Shown here piece by piece: positions 13,267-24,346 of a stretch of DNA of 64,000 nucleotides; the first letter of the stretch is position 1, and the number at the start of each line of letters is the position of its first letter. The position numbers and the translations under genes are program-made. The DNA is taken from contig NC_079498.1 in NCBI RefSeq assembly GCF_030052815.1, positions 65,396,992-65,460,991 of the forward strand. The letters are read 5' to 3'. Below the pieces are notes generated by a model. That model ran no database searches, had not been told where the DNA came from, and worked only from the letters and a program-made list of their open reading frames with translations. Source of the stretch: Hevea brasiliensis (lineage: Eukaryota; Streptophyta; Magnoliopsida; Malpighiales; Euphorbiaceae).

Positions 13267-13278
13267 AAGAGGAAGAGT
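13267..13278 (+). other. Polypurine tract of element A
   Basis: AAAGAGGAAGAG followed by T lies immediately before the right LTR at 13279, as expected for the plus-strand primer. E has AGAGGGGAAGAG in the same place. Confidence 0.75.
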
Positions 13279-15217
13279 TGTAACACCCTCCCTGTAGCAA
13301 CTCCGTACATTCTACTGTTCCGGTGACCAGTGTGGGTCCGGACAGTTACAACGTTTGGAAAAATATTTAAACTAAAGTAAGGAACCATAATTAACTCAAA
13401 TATTAATAAGAAAAATTTAGCAAAAATTTTAGAAATAAAATACAACCAAGTTAAATGAGCCGGTGCCCTAGCGATGGGTAACCTAGTGGGAAGTTGTTGT
13501 TCTGGCAACTAGGAGCCCTAGACCTGAGGAAAAATTCATAAAATAATTTTTGGGACTCCAGAGAAGGGTCATTGAGGTTCCTATGACATTAGAATGCCAA
13601 GAAAATGCTTAGAAAAATTTTTCAATCAGTACAGACAATTTTTGTCTGTTAAGCCAAACGGAGGGCATTTTGGTCTTTTCGTCTTCAGAGATGATTTTTG
13701 GCCGACTTGTCCAATTGAGTAAATAATTATTATGATCTAAAATATGAATAAATATTGCTAGAAGTGTAATTAAAAATGAGAAATGAAAATAAGAAAATAA
13801 AGTAAAAAGAAAATGGAATTAAATTAGATTTATGACATAGGATGACATCATTAAAAAGCTTCCCACCCATTAAAAATTGACAAGCCAATTAAAATGAGAT
13901 AAATACAACTAAAATGAAGTAAAAAACAAACACAAATTCTGCAATTCTCTTCCCATTTCAGCCGTGCTCCTTCCTCTCACTCCTTCCACCATTGTTGATC
14001 AAAACTTCTCACTAGAATTCCTTAATAAACCACCATAAGATTTTAATCTTGCTTCACAAAACCTCTTCCTCACACCTTAAACAACATCTATCTAGCAAAA
14101 AGAAGAAGGAAAAAGGGAGATTTTGGAACTTGGAAGAGAGATCAATTGAGGTTAGTGACCAATCTCCTCCCTTTCTTGTTTAATTCATGTTTAAAGCCAT
14201 GAGATAAGTGGAAATTGTAAGAAAAACAAAATAAAATTTATGTATATTCATCCCTACAATTTTGGCAGCTTAGAGATGGTTAGGGTTTGATGAATTTTCT
14301 TGAAGCAAAGGGTTTATGAGTTGCCCTTGATATGAGATGAGTGATTGAACATTTAAGTGCAAGTGCAAGGCAAGTGTAATGCATAAATGGAACTTGATAA
14401 CTTGGACATTTGAACAATATTAGGGTTTGCTCATGTAATGATTCATTAATGTTATAATGGTCAATTAGTTACCATTTGAATGTGTATAATGAGGAAATGA
14501 AGTGAGTTGAGGCTTGGCATTTGTGTATGGGTGAGCTGCCTTGGTTGACCTACAGGACTGAGCATGAGAAATGACAAGTAGAATGTACGGAGTTGCTACA
14601 GGGGGGGTGTTACAGACCGAGAGCCCAGTAGACCACAGGCTGGGTGAGATCTTCTGCAGCTCTGCATAGTGTCCGTTTCACCTCACCGTCATCAGTGTAT
14701 TGGTAGGACACTAGGTTTTATTTTTGTATTTTATAATTAACTTTTATTTTCTCATGTGTAATTAAGACTTATGTAATGTATTTTAGTATTTATGTAAATT
14801 ACGAAAATTGTGTTTATGAATGAACAAGTGAATATTTATTTATGACTTTTATATGAATTTCATATGAACTGAATGAATGAGAATGGGAGTATATATGAGA
14901 AATATTGGGATTTTGTTGATGAAATGGAGTTTGGGATTGATTGAAAATTTTGGAAGTATTTTTCACAGGTTCCGAAGAACTGTTTTATCCATTTTTAGCC
15001 GGCACTCTGCCGGATTTTCTATAAAATTTGCGAAACCTCAAATAAATTATAATTTCAATAAATGACTTAAATGAATGATGTTTCATGAATTATACTTCAT
15101 AGCTATGAAAGAAATAAATTAGGAAGAATAAAAATAGTTGAATTAAAATAAGATGTTCTGGTACACTGTGTGACATATCTTACTCGACTATACAGTAGAC
15201 GGGTAAGGGGTGTCACA
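13279..15217 (+). repeat. 3' LTR of element A, internally deleted
   Basis: 1939 bp against about 3.17 kb in the 5' LTR. It matches the left LTR from the start to about 14568 (left 6549), and again from about 14615 (left about 7847) to the end. About 1.3 kb is missing between and replaced by a short filler. The conserved hairpin lay in the lost part. The donor-like AG/GTTAGTG is at 14149-14157. Confidence 0.85.
14569..14614 (-). other. Deletion junction with an inverted copy of the LTR start
   Basis: Bases 14578-14614 are the reverse complement of the first 37 bases of this family's own LTR, with small differences in the C run. They end in TGTTACA and sit exactly where 1.3 kb of the 3' LTR is absent. 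This is either filler from repair or the surviving end of an inverted insertion whose other part was deleted. Confidence 0.7.
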
Positions 15218-15222
15218 ACTTA

Positions 15223-15561
15223 TTTGAACTTATTTCTTTTTATTTTTTTTTACTTATTAATTCATAATAATACTTTAATTAAGCCTTAATTAAAAATCTT
15301 ATAGGGTCCTACAGGAATTAAAGTAACAACCAGACTCATAGTTACTTCTTAGTAGAGTTACTCATCACCGGGACTTGTGCTCATTTAACTGATTTACACT
15401 CCACTTCTTTTATTTTTCTTCAACCTCACTTGATCTTTATTACTTTAAATTATGACTTCTTACTTAAATTTAAGGGTAGTTTCAGACATCCCAGCCTTCC
15501 AGATAAATGTCAGTCATCGAAACAGTAAAATGTATGAAGCTACCTACAGTGGGGTGTTGCA
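15223..15561 (-). repeat. 3' LTR of element C, second segment
   Basis: Resumes after TSD ACTTA (15218-15222) and ends GTGTTGCA (TGTTACA with one change) at 15561. On the minus strand this is the LTR start, following the purine tract. With the first segment and the part outside the window the LTR is about 3.16 kb. Confidence 0.8.
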
Positions 15562-15577
15562 ATTCTTTCCCTCTTAA
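15562..15577 (-). other. Polypurine tract of element C
   Basis: On the minus strand a run reading TAAGAGGGAAAGAAT lies directly before the LTR start at 15561. Confidence 0.65.
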
Positions 15578-15591
15578 AATAAATTTCATCC

Positions 15592-15825
15592 TCAAAATTT
15601 ACCTGGTTCAAATAGCTGTAGATGTTGTTGTCTCATGATCTCTTCATTTTCCCACATTGCCTTCTCTTCTTTGTGGTTCCTCCAGAGCACATTCACCCGT
15701 GGAATTTTCTTATTCCTCAGTTCCTTGATTTGTTTTGCCACAATCTTTATCGATTCCTCCTCATAAGTCAAATAAGGTTTTACATCAATAGTCTCCACTG
15801 ATAAGACATGTGAAGGGTCTGATCT
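15592..15825 (-). pseudogene. pol: C-terminal chromodomain piece of C pol, cut off by array B
   Basis: The minus frame reads SDPSHVLS, then VKPYLTYEEESIKIVAKQ, VLWRNHKEEKAMWE and ends near GKF. It matches the chromodomain tail of elements A and E, including the W and H positions of the aromatic fold. The upstream half of this gene is at 46100 onward; B inserted within GATCT right after the RRYRS residues. It forms one ancestral gene with the 46100-49312 segments, now about 30 kb apart. Confidence 0.8.
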
Positions 15826-16342
15826 TGTAATACCCCTATATTCGGTAGTGTGTTCTACTGTTCCGGTGACCAGTGTCTGTTCGGACAGCTAGGATGCCTA
15901 GAACTACACTTAGATGTTAGTGAGGAGACATAAAATAATGAAATACAAGAAAGGAAAATACAAGAAAAACAAAGGAAATGTAACCAAGTTAAACGAACCA
16001 GCACCGCAGTGATGGGTGACCAAACGGGAATGTTACGGCGCAAGCAATAGCCGACCCCAGGACTGCAGAGAACCCTCAGAATTTAGTTTTGAGACATAAT
16101 TAAAGACTTATTGAAGCATAAGTGACATTAAAAATGTCAAAAAAAATTTAATTAATTAGTACAAAGAAAAACGAGAAATCGAGAAAACGATAAAAATCGG
16201 TATTACCGAAAATCAGGAATACAACCCGAAGAGGGACATTTTGGTCATTTGACACCTAGAGTTGACTTTTGACCTCAATATCCATTAAAAATAAGTGGTA
16301 TTATACTTTGAAAATGTCATGAAAAATAAAAATGAGGTACAT

Positions 16343-16351
16343 TATATAAAT
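16343..16351 (+). promoter_or_regulatory. TATA-like box in B LTR 1
   Basis: TATATAAAT is kept at the same position in LTR 2 (25876) and LTR 3 (43009). A second site, CATATATAAGCC in the other copies, lies about 110 bases downstream. This is the likely RNA polymerase II promoter, but it is inferred from sequence only. Confidence 0.5.
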
Positions 16352-16473
16352 AGTGGAAGAAATGAGGCAAATGTGCAAATTATGGAACTTTAAGTAATTA
16401 AATCATTAATTTATGGTTAGTGCTCCACTAACTCAGATTTTGGGACACGTATATAAGCCAATTTGGAACAGAA

Positions 16474-16686
16474 ATGTTTATCTTCAACCTTGGAAACAAA
16501 CCAGCCGAGAGAAACACCATGGAAATCCTCCACGGCCAAACCTCACTCCACCACCATGCACTCTTGATTCAAGCCTCCTTTCCACTTGGTTTCTTCATTA
16601 AAGCTTGCGCACAAACCTTGGGCAGCATGTTGGAAGCAAAAAGAAGAGGGTTTGATGAAGTTTTGGTGAAGCTCAAAAAAGGTTAG
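16474..16686 (+). CDS. Small open frame (70 codons) in B LTR, kept in all three LTRs; function unknown
   Basis: It starts at an ATG shortly after the TATA-like sites and reads MFIFNLGNKPAERNTM at the N-terminus and EAKRRGFDEVLVKLKKG at the end. The same frame is open at 26007-26219, and in LTR 3 from 43079 to 43351, where that ATG has become ATA. The last codons sit directly on the AG/GTTAGTG donor-like site. No domain is recognised. It may be an upstream reading frame of the leader or a chance open frame kept by low divergence. Confidence 0.3.
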   Translation: MFIFNLGNKPAERNTMEILHGQTSLHHHALLIQASFPLGFFIKACAQTLGSMLEAKRRGFDEVLVKLKKG

Positions 16687-17232
16687 TGCTAGTTTTTCAT
16701 TCCTTGCTTCATTAAAGTTTGTTTTACGGTTGAGATGAGTTGAATGGTGAAGAAATTTGAAGGTTTTGAAGAGTTATTGATGTATACAATTTTTGGCAGC
16801 CATGGGAGCTCATGTTCTTTGAGTTTTTCTTACATTAAATTGATAGGAATTAGTGTTTATGGAGTTAAATTGAAGTGCTAGCCAATTAATTCCCATGTAT
16901 GTGTAAGTAAGTATTGAATTTAGGGGTTTTGGAAAGAAATTTGGAGACCTTAGCAAACTACCATTTTTGGCAGCCTTGAAGTGCATGAATTGATGCTTGA
17001 TATCATGAATTAAATTGATGAATTATGGTTTAAGGGCAGTATATGTGAAGTAGTGGTGGAATTGTATGTAGTAAAAATTAAGTGAATACATGTATATATT
17101 GTGTTGAATTTAATTTTAAGAATTAGGGTAGTAATATGTGTATTGAGCACTTGAGTGTTCTACCCAAAATGCTTGCTGAAATTATGTACAATATATATAG
17201 AAGTGCCATGATTAAATTTTGAAGTATTAGGA

Positions 17233-17580
17233 TGTAACGATCGGGAACCAGCCACTAGAGGAATTGTCCGCTTTGGCCATAAGCCTCACGGTTTTGTCCC
17301 ATAGGTGGAATGGAGAACTTCCCAGGAGGTCACCCATCCTAGGATTTCTCTCAAGCGAGCACGCTTAACCCTGGAGTTCTTCCAACTCTCCAGTCCATTC
17401 CACCAAAAGGCGCCTCTAGTGATTAGTTCCCCCATCTTATGTATCATTACTTTTGAGCCCAAGACCATCTCCGTGCTTTGTCGATGTGGGATTTGCCTAA
17501 GGGACCTTTCTCCCCCCCTTTCGGGACTAAGCGTCCTCGCTGAGGTTTGCCCCACCATCGCCCAAGAGGACACGCGAGCG
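17233..17580 (-). repeat. Cassandra-like LTR and short internal domain
   Basis: It has no coding capacity. It contains a clear 5S rRNA-like block (17317-17391) on the minus strand and a G-run purine tract, GAAAGGGGGGGAGAAAGG, read minus near 17505-17522. A 5S-derived block in the LTR, a tRNA-Met primer site and very small size define the Cassandra TRIM family. The exact inner LTR boundary is not clear. Confidence 0.7.
17317..17391 (-). other. 5S rRNA-like block within the Cassandra-like LTR (not a 5S gene)
   Basis: On the minus strand GTTAAGCGTGCT (box A region) and GGATGGGTGACCTCCTGGGA (box C region) match the plant 5S internal promoter. The ends of a true 5S gene are missing and the middle differs by small gaps, so it is a captured promoter-like part and not an rRNA gene. 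Confidence 0.75.
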
Positions 17581-17592
17581 GCTCTGATACCA
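17581..17592 (-). other. Primer-binding site at the chimera junction of D
   Basis: TGGTATCAGAGC on the minus strand lies between the Tekay-type LTR end at 17598 and the Cassandra-like internal stretch. Both families use this site, so the junction falls in sequence they share. Confidence 0.75.
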
Positions 17593-17597
17593 CTAAA

Positions 17598-20500
17598 TGT
17601 GACACCCCTTACCCGTGTACAGTATACCCGAGTAAGTAATGCCACACGGTGTACTGGCACATTCAAATATACCTTAATTAATTTTTATCATAACTTTGAA
17701 TATAACTTGTAAAATTATAACTCATTTAAGTCATTTATTGAAATCATAATTTATTTGAGGTTCCGAAAATTTTAAAGAAAATCCGGCAGAGTACCGGCTA
17801 AAAATGGAGAAAACAGTTCTTCGGAACCTGTGAAAAACACTTCCAATAAACAAATTCATTCATTCTCAACTCCAATATCATCACAAAACTCAATATCAAG
17901 ATCTCAACATTTCAATTTCAATTCTCATTCATCCATCACATGTGATGATCACATATAAATCACAAATAAACATTTACTTTTCCATTCACAAATACAATTT
18001 TCATAATTTACATAAACATCAATATACATTACACAAGTTTAATTTCATATGAGAAAATCAAAATTTAGTTACAAAATGTCAAAATGACATCTAGTGTCCT
18101 ACCAATGCACTGCAGAAGTTGAGGTGACACGGACACTGAGCAGAACTGCAGGATAGACTCACCCAGTGTGTGGTCTACTGGGCTCAAGATCTGTATCTCC
18201 AGTACCTACGCGTGGCAAAAGCAACGCGCTAAGCAATAATGCTTAGTGGTGCAATAATAAAATAAAAGAAAATAGCAAAAAAAAAAAAAAACAAATATGT
18301 AGTGAATGTGTATGATTCCTTTGTTTAGTATGGGTATATACATTAATTCATTAACTTTGTTCACTTTCATTCATTTGGTTGCCCAAGTAACCTACACTAG
18401 ACGACTAGACTGGATAACGGATAAACTGGCGCTGGGTACCTATACCTCGGGCCGTCGCACCATCGGTCACATATGCATCTCCCGGTGTGCAACAGAACAG
18501 CTAACAAGCTGTAAATACATCAGGCACAAGGCCAAATCTCAATACAAGGTCAGAATGGCTAAAAGCCATAAAATCACAGAATGGCATATTGCCATATGTA
18601 GTACTGCTAACTGAACCCTATTGGCATGCCAAACTATCCAAACCAATCATGTTAGGTATACTAGGGCATTTGAAATTTTTAAATTCTTCAATTTGTGCAT
18701 TTCAAGTTTTGATGTCACTATTCACCTCATTGGTCAACAAAAATGTTGACTTTTGGATAGAAAATAGGTGTATTGGTTTTAGCACCCCAAACATACCACA
18801 TTTTGTATTTAAAACTTGTTGGAATTGATTGCCATTTCCATTTCTCAACTTAATTCTAAGAGGGCAGAAATTTCAGTTTTTGAGACCCAATTTTACTATT
18901 TCATTGGGCCCTGTTTCAGTGGGAATTTGAGGAAATGACAAACATTAAAGTTGTTCCTTATTTTGTCTAGTTGAATTTCCTTTTTTGAATCACTCCATTT
19001 GGAGTTTTGTAGCTCTAGATATGGTCCAAAAACCATAGCTGGCCGGATTGCCAATCTGCAGAATTGACCATATCTACAGTAACATAAATAGTAAATAGAG
19101 TCACTTGTTTGGATGGGTTCTGGCCATAATTTGGGGTAGGTCCCTTCATGAAAGTTGTTTTTCTATGTCTTAACTTGTTTCTGTAAAAATTTCAGGTCAA
19201 TTGACAAAATCTACAGTGAGTTATGGCCAAATGAACAGTTACTATTCATTTGGTCATTCTGCAGAATCAGTTGCAGGGTATCCGGATTGGGGCCAAGTTT
19301 TGGTCCTCTTGCTTTGGTCTTTTAGGCATGGTTTCTTCAGCAAAAATGTGCCATTATAAGCCTAGTTTCATGTACAATTGGCCAAACACCAATTGGACCA
19401 ACACAGCCCAAGTTATGGCAGTCCAAGTGGACTGAATTTTCAGTCCCTCTGCTACTGTCCTAGGGCAGCCTACATCTTCACTTTGCAATCCTATTTTTCA
19501 GTCCAAATTGTGCTCAACTTACCTAAAATAGTCACTAATTGACCATTAAAATGTTCTCTAACAATTTCCTAAGCCAAGTCAATCTTTCACTTCTCAAAAC
19601 CCTAATGTCCAATTCAAAATACACATAAACCTTAATTAGCATACTAATTCAACATCCATGCATATTCATAACTTAAAAATCATTTCTAGCCACTCTAAGT
19701 TCATTAAAACAATCAAACTCATCCTTCCTTAGGGCTGCCGAAAATTGAAGATGCCCTAACATACATGATTTACTTCAAATTCTTACAATTTCTTGTCTTA
19801 AAATGATGCTCTAACAAGGATTAAAGGAGTGAGGGTGAAAGTATAGCACTAACCTTGAATAGGGCAGATTTTTCCCAACTCAAAACTTCACTTTCCTTCA
19901 CTTTCTAGGCTGCCAAAAGGTTGTTTAAAGTGTGGGGTAAAATTTTAATGAAGAGAGGTTAGGGTTTTGTGGTGAAACAAGGGAGAAATTAAGCTTGCTT
20001 GATTGAACATCAATGGAGGGAGGAGGGAAGGGATTTCGGCTGCATGAGGAAGAGGGTGATGGCTGCTGTAATTTTTGGTTATTTGGTCTTCATTTAGTCT
20101 CTTTATTAGTTAGTCAAATGATGGCTTAATTGTGATTGGTCATAGTTTTCTTAATGACATCACCATGATATCATAAATAAGCTTTTTCCTCACTTTCTTT
20201 TCTTTCCTCCACTACTCATCTTCAATTTAATTTCTAGTAATGTTTATCCATATTTTATGTCATATTAATTATTTACTCAACTGGACAAGTCGGCCAAAAA
20301 TCACCTCTGAAGGCAAAATGACCAAAATGCCCTCCGTTTGGCTGAACGGGTCAAAATTGTCTGTACCGATTGAAAATTTTTTCTAAATATTTTCTTGGCA
20401 TTCTAATGCCATAGGAACCTCAATGACCCTTCTCTGGAGTCCCAATAATTATTTTATAATTTTTCCCCCGGGTCTAGGGCTCCTCGTTGCGAGAACCGCA

Positions 20501-20716
20501 ACTTCCCTCTGGTTTACCCCTCGCTAGGGCACCGGCTCGTTTAACTTGGTTGTATTTTATTTCTAAAATTTTTACTAAATTTTTCTTATTAATATTTGAG
20601 TTAATTATGATTTCTGACTTTAGTTTAAATATTTTTCCGGATGTTCTAGCTGTCCGGACCGACATCGGTCACCGGAACAGTAGAATGTACGGAGTTGTTA
20701 TCGGGAGGGTGTTACA
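17598..20716 (-). repeat. Tekay-type LTR of D
   Basis: 3119 bp, minus orientation, starting TGTAACACCCTCC (at 20716) and ending GTGTCACA (at 17598). It closely parallels the E LTRs, including the ACACGGACACT region and the hairpin. No partner LTR of this type exists at the site. Confidence 0.8.
18229..18246 (-). other. Conserved LTR hairpin (D copy)
   Basis: Perfect stem CTAAGCA/TGCTTAG, loop ATAA on the plus strand, in the same context (GCACCAC, CGCGTTGC) as in A, E and F. Confidence 0.7.
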
Positions 20717-22268
20717 TGGGAGGAGGAGGATTGTCAAAATTGGAAGTGTGATGTTCAAATGCAGGTTGTGTATGTTAGCAGCACCTAAATTAGGTCATAA
20801 GTACAAAACTGTGAACCCAATTGGCATGAGGCCAATGGGGGGGCGAAGCTAAACACCAAATAGGCCAACTTTCATGTAGAAATGTTGCCAAAATTCTGCC
20901 TAGAAACTGACATTAAAAATGACCAAATCTGGAATAGCAGCCTTGCAAACCCAGATTTTTGACCTTATGAACAATAGTCATTAGGATGACCATAACTCAC
21001 TCAAAACAGGTCCAAATGACCTGAAATTTTTGCCATAAATAGATTAGGCATAGAGCTACAACTCTTATGAAGACACCAAAACCCAGAAATGACCATAAGC
21101 AAGTCAAATTGCTTGCACAAGTTCGGGTACCAAAATTGCCAGAACTAAAAGTGACCTAAAATTGACCAAATTTTGCACTAACGGTGCAATCTGTCCAGCT
21201 TTAGTAAATTGACCATATCTTGGTCTATACAACTCAGAATGACCTGAAATTTTGCTCCGAGTGCATCAAGACATAGAGATACAATTTTGCTTCTTTGACT
21301 AGAAGCTAAAAACTAGGAGAAATAGGACTTTAAGCTAGACTAATCTAGCACACAAAAATTGAGAACATGACATTTACATACAATGATGCTTGAAATAATT
21401 TGGCAATGAATGCCAACTTATAGAAATGGTAAATTGCACTATATTGGTAGCATATTGAAATGCAAAATGTGACATATTGGTAACATAAAAATTTATTCAC
21501 CTAGTGTGTATTAATGGTCAACATTATAGGTTGACTAATGAAATGAATCGAAGGAATAGTATCAAGAAAAATTTAGATATTAGATTTTATTGTTATAAAC
21601 AATTTAACTGAGTACTGAAACACTTTAAATTGTTTGTTTTAGTTGAAAAGGAGCATAAGGAACATTGAGTCAAGGCCTAGAGGCGACTCAAACCAGGTCT
21701 GTGCACAATACTTTTTATATTCACTGCTTTTACCAGAAAATTTATTTGGAGAAATGAGTTATGAATAATTTTTTATTATTTTGGCTTTGGGAATTTTATT
21801 TGGAAATTATTGTGTTGCCTACTTTGCAAATGGAAATTTTGAGCTAAAATGTGATTTGTGGTTTGTATGAAATATTTAAATATTGTGATTTGGAATTATT
21901 TTGATTCACACTTGGCATGGCAATATTACTATGTTTCTCCTCTATTTATGAGGTGAGTATGACTATATTCCTCTCTCTTTGACTTGTCAGTCTGAGGTGA
22001 GTATGGATGAGTTCTCATTAGCTAGCTAGCCACCTCCCTCATTGATTTCGATTAGTGGGGTGAGTATGTCTTGTCGTGGTGTACAACACGGTATGTTCGA
22101 AAAAAATTGTGTCATGACCTAAGTTGTGTTATTGATTGGCAACACTGTGTTATTCAATTATTTGATCAAATTTGTGTTATATGAACTTTGAAAAATTGTG
22201 AATTGTTTGAATTGTAAATTGTTAATAAAAGTTTTACAAACCGCATTTTAAATTGTTATTGTGCACCA

Positions 22269-22287
22269 CTGAGTAAATTTTACTCAG
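22269..22287 (+). other. Conserved LTR hairpin (B LTR 1)
   Basis: CTGAGTAAATTTTACTCAG is a perfect inverted repeat after GTGCACCA and before CGATAGC. The stem differs from CTAAGCA in A and E, yet it pairs fully. Confidence 0.7.
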
Positions 22288-22881
22288 CGATAGCCTTTTC
22301 ATTGCTGTCGCAGGTAGACAGACAGACAGAGCAGCAGAGTAGGTTGCTTATGCTACACTTTGGGATTTTAAAGGTATATTGAGTGTACCACCTTTTTGTA
22401 ATTCTTGTTGTAATGTATGTGCACTGTATCTATATATTATACTTGATCTTGAGCAGTTGTAAAAAAAAGTTGTAAATTATTTTGGCCTGTCAAAATATTG
22501 CATTACAATTCTCTTATTTCAGCTTTTGAAATAATCATTTATTTTGCACTTTATCTATGGAATTACTGAAAATGATATTGAATTGAGTTTGAACTATGTT
22601 GAGGACACTGATTTGAATTGAGCCATATTGGAGTTTGGGATTGAACCAATATATTAGAAGTGTTTTTTTTTACAGGTTTTTGAAGAACTGTTTTATTCAA
22701 AATACAGACGGCACTCTGCCAAAATTTTTACGGAAATTACTGATACTTCAAATTTGTTAATTAGTTTCATTTCAGATAAAAAATTTTTTAACACCTGTCA
22801 AAAGTGCTCAGCAAAGGTTTATTAGGTATACTACAGGATCATGTTATACTTGACGTAGAGATAAGGTGTGACATGTTTTAG

Positions 22882-22892
22882 TGGTATCAGAG
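22882..22892 (+). other. Primer-binding site of B, first internal region
   Basis: TGGTATCAGAG nine bases after the LTR end at 22873. The leader here is TGTTTTAGTGG, slightly different from the Tekay elements in the window. Confidence 0.85.
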
Positions 22893-23061
22893 AAAGTTTT
22901 TAAATTCTGTTTTGACCTGTAATTTGAATATTTTTCCTTCATAGTATAACTGCTCAATGTCATGATTTGATACATACAGTACATTATATTCTAAATATGC
23001 ATTAACGGGAGGAAACTCCTTATGTTATTTGTTCAGGAGGTATAATATCCTTTAATTAACT

Positions 23062-24346
23062 ATAAAAGAAGGGGACCGTTTAGTCGATCAATCAGTAGAG
23101 ACTGAGGTGCAAGGGAAAGCCCCAGCCCTTCAAAATGTGAGTGGATCAGCTGCACCAGCCCCCTCAATACCACAGTTCCTTGCTCAAATTGCTCAGCAAA
23201 TGGGTGCGATGTTCCAACAGATGGCTGGTAACATGCCCACTCAAGCCCCACTGCAGACACCAGTAGTATAACCACAGCCTTCAGTTAGGGTACGACAAGT
23301 TGATTAAGTATGGGGATACTGAGTTCAAGGGGACAGTGGATCCGTTAGAGGCAGAAAAATAGTTAGAAAGGATGGAAAGAGTTTTTAGGAAGCTGCACTG
23401 CACTGATGAGTTCAAGTTTGAATACTCAGTCTCACTTTTATAGGGGGATGCATATGACTGGTGGAAAATCATTCCCCACAGTTTGGTGGAACCCCCAGTG
23501 CTGACATGGGATGACTTTCTCAAAGAGTTCAGACAAAAATATGTCCCAGATGCCTAAGTGGACCAGAAGTTACTGGAGTTCTTAAGCCTGAAGCAAAGGA
23601 ACAGAATAGTTGTAGAAGATGAGAGAAACTTCTCTCGATTGAGTCATTATGCAGGAAGCCTGCTTACCACTCCTAGAGATAGATGTCAACGTTTTGAAAC
23701 CGGGTTAAGGCCTAGTCTAAGAATGCAAGTTGTTGGGTTCTAACACCAGAATTTCTCAGAGCTAATATCGCAAGCCCTGGAACTGGAAAGAATTGAGAAT
23801 GAAGAAACAGTTAAAAAAGGTACAGAAGAAAAAGTGAAAATTAGAAAGACTACTGATCAAGTTCCTGATAGTCGGTCTGGAAAAAGGAAGCACATTAGAG
23901 GGTCTAGCTCACGCGAATTAGGTTGAGATAGATTTTCTAGACAGAAACCACCCCGATCGGATCAGCAAACTCAGTAGAAATCCAGAAATACGCTGTTAGA
24001 TTGACTTTGTGAAACTTGTGGTGAACCACATAGTGGGGTATGTTATAGAGCCATAAGAGCATGTTTTAATTGTGGAGAGACTAGTCATTTTGCTAAGGAT
24101 TGTATAAATTAATGCCGTTCTGGATCATTTACTACACCAGGGGGATCAGCCTAAGTTTCTACCCCAAAGAGTTCACCATCAGTTAGTAGAAGCAGAGGTA
24201 GAGGTAGGGGTAGTACACCTAGAAGTCAGAGTACTGTGAATCAGCCAGAACAAAGTAATACTTCAGCTAGAATATACACTATACAGCAGAGGTAAGAGGC
24301 TGAAACTTCTAACATTTTTGCTGGTACTTTTTCAATTTTTAACTAA
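23062..24346 (+). pseudogene. gag: gag of B, first copy (start codon lost, several stops)
   Basis: The frame begins at ATA 23062, which is ATG (29195) in the second copy. It carries a Pro/Gln-rich N-terminus, a retrotransposon capsid domain at about 23290-23830 (LKQRNR, TTPRDRCQRFETGL, a Lys-rich basic stretch), two zinc knuckles near 24010-24110 and an Arg/Gly repeat near 24190. It ends at TAA 24344-24346, shared with the second copy. Stops at about 23272, 23359, 23442, 23556 and 23742, among others, break it. The family is the Ty3/gypsy Gag type; no pol follows. Confidence 0.8.

Larger units (their letters stand above)
1712..15217 (+). mobile_element. Element A: full-length Tekay-clade Ty3/gypsy retrotransposon, plus strand, carrying a nested solo LTR
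   Basis: Bounded by TSD ACTTA (1707-1711 and 15218-15222). Left LTR 1712-8437 begins TGTAACACC and ends TGTCACA. The primer site follows at 8443, then gag, protease, reverse transcriptase, RNase H, integrase and chromodomain in one sense, a purine tract at 13267, and a right LTR at 13279-15217. Its internal region is 4.84 kb. The pol order and C-terminal chromodomain place it in the chromovirus Tekay/Del group. It is dead: many in-frame stops, lost protease aspartate, a 75-base insertion in integrase and a truncated right LTR. Confidence 0.88.
17233..20716 (-). mobile_element. Chimeric element D: Tekay-type LTR joined at the primer site to a Cassandra-like (5S-bearing) unit
   Basis: 3484 bp inserted in B LTR 1, with outer five-base repeats TAGGA (17228-17232) and TGGGA (20717-20721). 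The empty site is visible in LTR 2 (near 26764) and LTR 3 (near 43898). On the minus strand the order is: Tekay-type LTR (20716-17598), the leader TTTAGTGGTATCAGAGC, a short G-rich internal stretch, then a Cassandra-like LTR ending CGTTACA at 17233. The two ends are from different families but both carry TGTAAC-type termini. No protein is encoded. Confidence 0.75.
15826..22873 (+). repeat. LTR 1 of array B (interrupted by chimera D)
   Basis: Pieces 15826-17232 and 20722-22873 join to about 3.56 kb. It starts TGTAATACCCC (TGTAACACC in the other copies) and ends TGTGACA. Contents include two TATA-like sites (16343 and about 16449), a 70-codon open frame (16474-16686), a donor-like site at 16681 and the hairpin at 22269. 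Confidence 0.87.

Noticed and set aside
17317..17391. A 5S rRNA gene
   Set aside because: Only the internal promoter-like middle is present; both ends of 5S are missing and it sits within a Cassandra-like LTR.
17305..17712. 135-codon open frame (and a 126-codon one opposite)
   Set aside because: Both lie across the 5S-like block and LTR junction of D, which explains the open frames without a gene.
22882..22892. Possible tRNA-Met gene pieces at the TGGTATCAGAG sites
   Set aside because: Only the primer-binding stretch is present at each site, always next to an LTR end; no cloverleaf can be formed.
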